Positions 59,440 through 64,000 of a stretch of DNA of 64,000 nucleotides are shown here, piece by piece. Position numbers and translations under genes: made by a program. Origin of the DNA: Anas platyrhynchos. Its lineage: Eukaryota; Chordata; Aves; Anseriformes; Anatidae. Below the pieces are notes generated by a model. It made no database searches, was not told where the DNA came from, and worked only from the letters and a program-made list of their open reading frames with translations. Every line of letters begins with the position of its first letter. The stretch's first letter is position 1. The stretch covers positions 195,979,501-196,043,500 of the forward strand of contig NC_092587.1 in assembly GCF_047663525.1 (NCBI RefSeq), read 5' to 3'.

Positions 59440-62400
59440 TGAAATCATTTTAAGTCTTGTGCAGGTTTTTTGCACCTGAGCACATAAGGAGGCTGCAGTG
59501 GCTGCCCCTCCTTGCAGCCAGCCTGTCCGTGCACACCTTGTCCTCCTGCTTTTGCTTTCACAAGGTGGGATCTGTCTCTCCCTTTTAATCCAGCATTATT
59601 TTCCTACTCTTTATCAAAGCTCCATGAATCAGAGTACTTTGTCTTGGGCTGAATCAAAGTTTTCTCCTGCCTGCTTTGAGCCCTGAAGCCAAGTCCCATT
59701 CACTCCCCCAGTGCCTGCCAGGTGAGGTCCCAGCCATGCAGGGCCCCTCGGCCACATGCTCCGGTCCGGACACAGCAGCTCCCCTCTGTTTCCCAGCACA
59801 CAAACCTTTTGGATTGCTGGCTGCCTGAAAACCTGATATTATGCACTTGAAAGAGAGAAGCGATGAGATATTTTCAAAACTGGTGTGACCTCAGCCACGT
59901 TCAGCAAGTCTGCCCCCTTCCCTGATCGCAGTGCCTCAGCTGCGAGAGACGGCGTCCACACAAAGGTCTTTTCATTAAATAATGAATTATGAAATTCTAC
60001 AGAATCAAGGGTGACCTTTTGCAAAGCACGCACACCTCTGACTTGGAGCACCGTGTTTCATACACAGCTAACTTGTGAAACTCTCTCTGGCTGCTTCTGA
60101 TTGTTTTAGCTGCCCGGTTTATCTCTATTGACCCTGTGCATTACAGAGGGACAGTGGGAGTGTGGATACCAAATCTCACCTTTCCATACATTTACATTTT
60201 GATGGGTGTGTTTTTAATAGGTTAATGACCCTTAATGAGCAAAAGGTTACCTTGGTCAGTCTGGAATCTCCCTCCAGCTGTTCTCCTCCTTGTTTCTAAC
60301 TTGCATCCGTTATCTCCCTTGCTTCTGCTAGCTAGAGGCTACCAGTCTCCCTGTTTTCTTCAGGGTTTCCTTCGTTTCTTCAGTGTAAGACCACAATGGG
60401 ACACTGCAGAGCCTACACCTGGAGAGACAAGCACCCAGTGTGTGGGCCTGGCTCCTGCTGGGCTTGCTGGGTGTGCTGGCAGCTCCTCCTGAGGGAGCTT
60501 TTGCTGTGAGAGGGGTTGCAGGTTAATAGTCTTCATGGTCTAGTGGGGTGATATCGGTAGGAGGGGTATGCTTGGACCAGATGATCTTGGAGGTCTCTTC
60601 CAGCCTTAATGATCGATGATTCCATGATCAGGGCTGATGAACAGACCAGCAGCAGAGGTGAGCCTCAAGTGGTGCTCTGCCAACCCAGTGCTTCAATACA
60701 ACTTTGCCAAACCTGAACTGTTTGGACTGAGCTATGATTTATAGCAGAGTTCTTTTCTTCCCTGTCAGTAAACATGGTGGTGGTGTTTTCAAGGACATCC
60801 ACATGTCGGATTCTGCAGGTACATCCTTGCAGCTTAGCCTTGTGTGGGATGAAGGGCTCAGGGTCTGACCTCAGTAACCTGTGCTTTCTGAAGCTGAAGG
60901 TAACCTTTCAACATTTTAAGATTCACCTTCTGTAGGTGCAGTTAACACCTTGGAACAACTGCACGTGTAGAAGCTTGCCGTAACTCCAGCAGCCACATCC
61001 TCCAGTGCCCAACATTAGCTCCAGGAGGCTCTGAGCAGGGCTCCTGCAGTTACAGCTCAGGTCCTGAGAGGAAAACCTTCCTCCTCCAGGCTCTGGTCAT
61101 GCCCTGCCAGGTTTGGGATCAGAGGGGCTGTAAGAAGTGCTGAAGCTGGTGTAGTTACAAAGGCTTGGAGGGATGGACCTGGTAAAAAGGAGCAATGAGC
61201 ATCAACCACCAGTGAACCTGAAGAGCCTGATCTAGGCCTGAACTGGTGCTCAGCATCCAGCAGAGGAATGAGTTTTTGGGAGAACAGGACAGAAGCAGGC
61301 AGGAGGACAACAACCTCACAGCTAAAGCACTGGAAATGGTGCCCTTCAAAACTGTCCGTAATACCTGGTGCTACAACGTGCCCTGCATGCCATGGGGTAA
61401 TTTCTGACTAGCGTTTCCTAATCAGCTCTTCTTCATTTCCTTCATATTTGATTTGGGATCTTGGATGAACGTTTTGCATTCACTGGTGCTGCTGAAAACA
61501 GCATGGGTTGTGTTCTGAGCAGGCAAAGTGCAGCAGGATGTAAAGTATTCGAAAAATGTCATGTCCCGGGCAATTTAAATCGGGCATCCAGGCTTCGGGG
61601 GTATTTTTTCACCCTGCCTCAGCTGTGTTGCAGATCTAAGGTGACAAAAGTCACTGGTGCTTACACAGCATTCAGGTGCCCTCTGGGTGAGTGTGAAGGG
61701 ACAGTGTGAGGGATGAGGAGATGTGTGTGCATGCACAGGGTGAAGAGTCTTTCGTTTTCTCCTTCGTTTATGTTTGCCTGCTGCTGCTATACTTCTGCTA
61801 CATTTTGATTTTTGTTAGCATGCAGTGCTTGGAATTCATCACGGAGGTGTTTTGGTTGCTGCCTTTTGCAAGATGGCCAAGGACAAGTCTGGGAGGAGAT
61901 TTTGGTGTGAGAAAGGGCTGGTTGCTCTGGAGCACGGTGAGAATCACGCTCTCAGGAAGCTCTTCTTTTCCCCAGGGGAATGTAAAACATCAGAGCTTAG
62001 AGTGAGGTCATTTCACTTTATCTGGCTTGAAGATTGCTTTTTCCCAGCCCCACAGACATATCCACATGCTCAGCAGCACCAAGAGCTGTGTGTCCTGGCC
62101 AGGCTCACCCCTGTGTGACACAGAGCTCCAGGGATGCTGGCCACCCACTCCTCATTACACCTCTTTGGTTCCTTTTGGTTGGCAATGAAGTAGACTTCAG
62201 ACAGGCGTTTTTTCATCTTTAGGAATCAGCATTTATTATTGCTACCTTTTCCCTAGGTACCCTGCCTACTTCTGCTTCCGTAAATCTTAGGCAAGGTCAC
62301 TGCCTGCTGGCGTTGTTCCCTCATTTTCATTTCTTTATAGTTGCAGGCTGCACTGCTGCCGGGGTGAAGGCACAGGAAAGGTAGATGGGATGAGCTGTCA

Positions 62401-64000
62401 CCCTGTGGCTGTCCTCTTGTGGCCATCAGACATCAGATCATCTGCTGCCAGCTCATCTGAGCTGGGGCCACATCAGAGCACGGCCCTCTGGCCCTGAGGT
62501 AAACCATGGGCTCCCCAGAGCTCACCAGTCTGACCGCTGTCAGTCCTGTCCTTGGTTATCGATAGAGGTCTTTCTTTTAACCCTGGCTCTGTCCTTTCCT
62601 CTGGACCTTCCACACGTGTGTTTCCATTCCCACACCATCCATCTCCATCCCAATATTTGCATTACAAATCTCTACAGCCTCTCATCGCCAAAGTTGCTTT
62701 AAGCTGCACAGTGCCAGCACCCAGGCCATGTGCGTGGCCGACCACATCAACCAAGCCTTGCAAAAGTCCCCAAGGAAGCCCCTCTGCCCCTGGCACACAC
62801 AGTGCTCACAGCAGAGGGGCATCTACCAGGTAAGGTGCACCCAAGGCATGGAGCTGATCGCAGAAAGACCACCCAGCCCAACTGCAGGAGTTCTGTGAAA
62901 AAACAAAACACGATCTTGTAATTAGAGAATGCGTTGTCTGGCATATCAATAAGGGAGCTCGATTAAGGTCACGTTAATGCTGGTATCTCCAAAACTTTGA
63001 GTGGTTGGCTTTGCAGTTTTCACAGTTTTAGCAGAGTGCTGTGATATTTGTATTCAAAAATGAAATTATTTTTATTAACAATACTCTTTTAATCTTTTTT
63101 CGCTTTCATTGAAAAATATTGTAGGACAGCTGGCCTATGAAAATTAACTTCCAAGTTCTATGAATTCATGAATTTTAATTCTATGTTTCTAACAACATTC
63201 TATTAATTTCCTCCACAAAGAATTAGACAGAGACCTTGAAAGGGAACAAAGATGATGCCAGGCTGTGTCTGGCAGCTGGTGCTATTCTGAGCGGCACTCA
63301 GGGGAGAACAAATCCTCAAAGCCTTTCTTGCACTTGTTGATGTCAGATGAGGTTTTTCCCTTTCAGCTTTCATTCTCTTCCTCCCCCTGTCCCTCTCTCT
63401 TTGTCCTTCCTTCCTTAAGGCAATTAAGAGGAATGTCTGCGGGATGGAAAGGGACTTTGGGGCAAAATCTACCCGACTCTTTTGCATTGAGAAAAGACAG
63501 AGCATGTCTTGGGTTGCTGCTTGTCCAGCCTCATTTTAAAGAAATCTGCTGAGAGGAGTTCCACATCCATCCTGGTACAGGTGAGAGGTGCGTCAGCACC
63601 AGGGTGTCACGACTCCAGAAGACAGAAAAATAACTGAAGGGCTATGCCACTGCTGAAACCATGGCATCTGAGAAGTGCCTGTGGCCCATTAGTGCTCCCC
63701 TGCTCCATCCCTGCCTCCACCTAAAGCCAGCATCAGCACTGTGAAGGTAGCACATCCCTCACGCCAGGGCTTTCCAGATTTGTGGTTAAGCTTTTTCTAG
63801 GCACTTAAGCCAACTTGATGCTTTTGCACATGAATTTGATGTCTTCTTTTTCATGTCCTTTTAGAAGAGTAGTCTCACTAGTTTTATTTGGAGAAGGTTT
63901 AGAGAACGTTTTTCTTAATCCTTCCCCTCTCCTACAAAAATCAGACTTCTTCCATCTTTCCCTCACAGGTGCCATTTTCCAAGCCTCTCACTTTGTGCAC
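59440..64000. other. Intergenic region downstream of GPR83
   Basis: No gene is recognised to the right edge. A CR1 3' end lies at about 60515-60632. In human the next genes are IZUMO1R and PANX1. I saw no folate-receptor-like cysteine pattern and no pannexin-like exon here. Open frames at 61461-62222 and 62552-62921 overlap one another and look non-coding. Confidence 0.55.
60515..60632 (+). mobile_element. CR1 3' terminus, diverged
   Basis: GGTCTAGTGGGGTGATATCG, then GACCAGATGATCTTGGAGGT and CTCTTCCAGCCTTAATGATC, followed by GATTCCATGAT, match the last hundred or so bases of an avian CR1 in plus orientation. It is strongly 5'-truncated. Confidence 0.85.

Overview
This is a vertebrate nuclear genome segment, almost certainly avian. 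It carries multi-exon genes with GT-AG introns, CpG-island promoters and several CR1 retroposons of the type that dominates bird genomes. It also has a solo LTR resembling bird ERVL-type LTRs. The proteins look bird-like but not identical to the chicken versions I recall, so I do not name a species.

Five protein-coding genes can be read. Their order matches human 11q21 (GPR83-MRE11-ANKRD49-C11orf97-FUT4), in inverted orientation. From left to right: about 12 kb of gene desert; FUT4 (minus strand, single coding exon, 12335-13402); an intergenic stretch with two old CR1 copies; C11orf97 (minus, three coding exons spread over 22166-26940); ANKRD49 (minus, two coding exons, 29051-30635); a shared CpG-island promoter near 31.1-31.4 kb; MRE11 (plus, 19 coding exons, 31785-50764); GPR83 (plus, four exons, 55373-57934); and about 5 kb of intergenic DNA to the right edge.

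The genes do not form a pathway. MRE11 is the nuclease of the MRE11-RAD50-NBN double-strand-break complex. ANKRD49 is an ankyrin-repeat protein that shares MRE11's bidirectional promoter. FUT4 is a Golgi alpha-1,3-fucosyltransferase. GPR83 is a class A peptide-type GPCR. C11orf97 is a small, poorly characterised vertebrate protein, and its promoter here holds a candidate RFX X-box, which fits a ciliary role.

I found no undescribed biological system. The items most worth a second look are: the bird C11orf97 gene, assembled from three short exons, with an in-frame 63-bp duplication and an X-box; a sense-oriented solo LTR ending 66 bp before MRE11 exon 11; a CR1 inserted inside an older CR1, with a 5-bp target duplication, in MRE11; a palindromic TCTCGCGAGA element with nearby ETS and CCAAT sites and a complete upstream ORF in the MRE11/ANKRD49 promoter; and an unexplained block open on both strands in MRE11 at about 46.3-46.55 kb.
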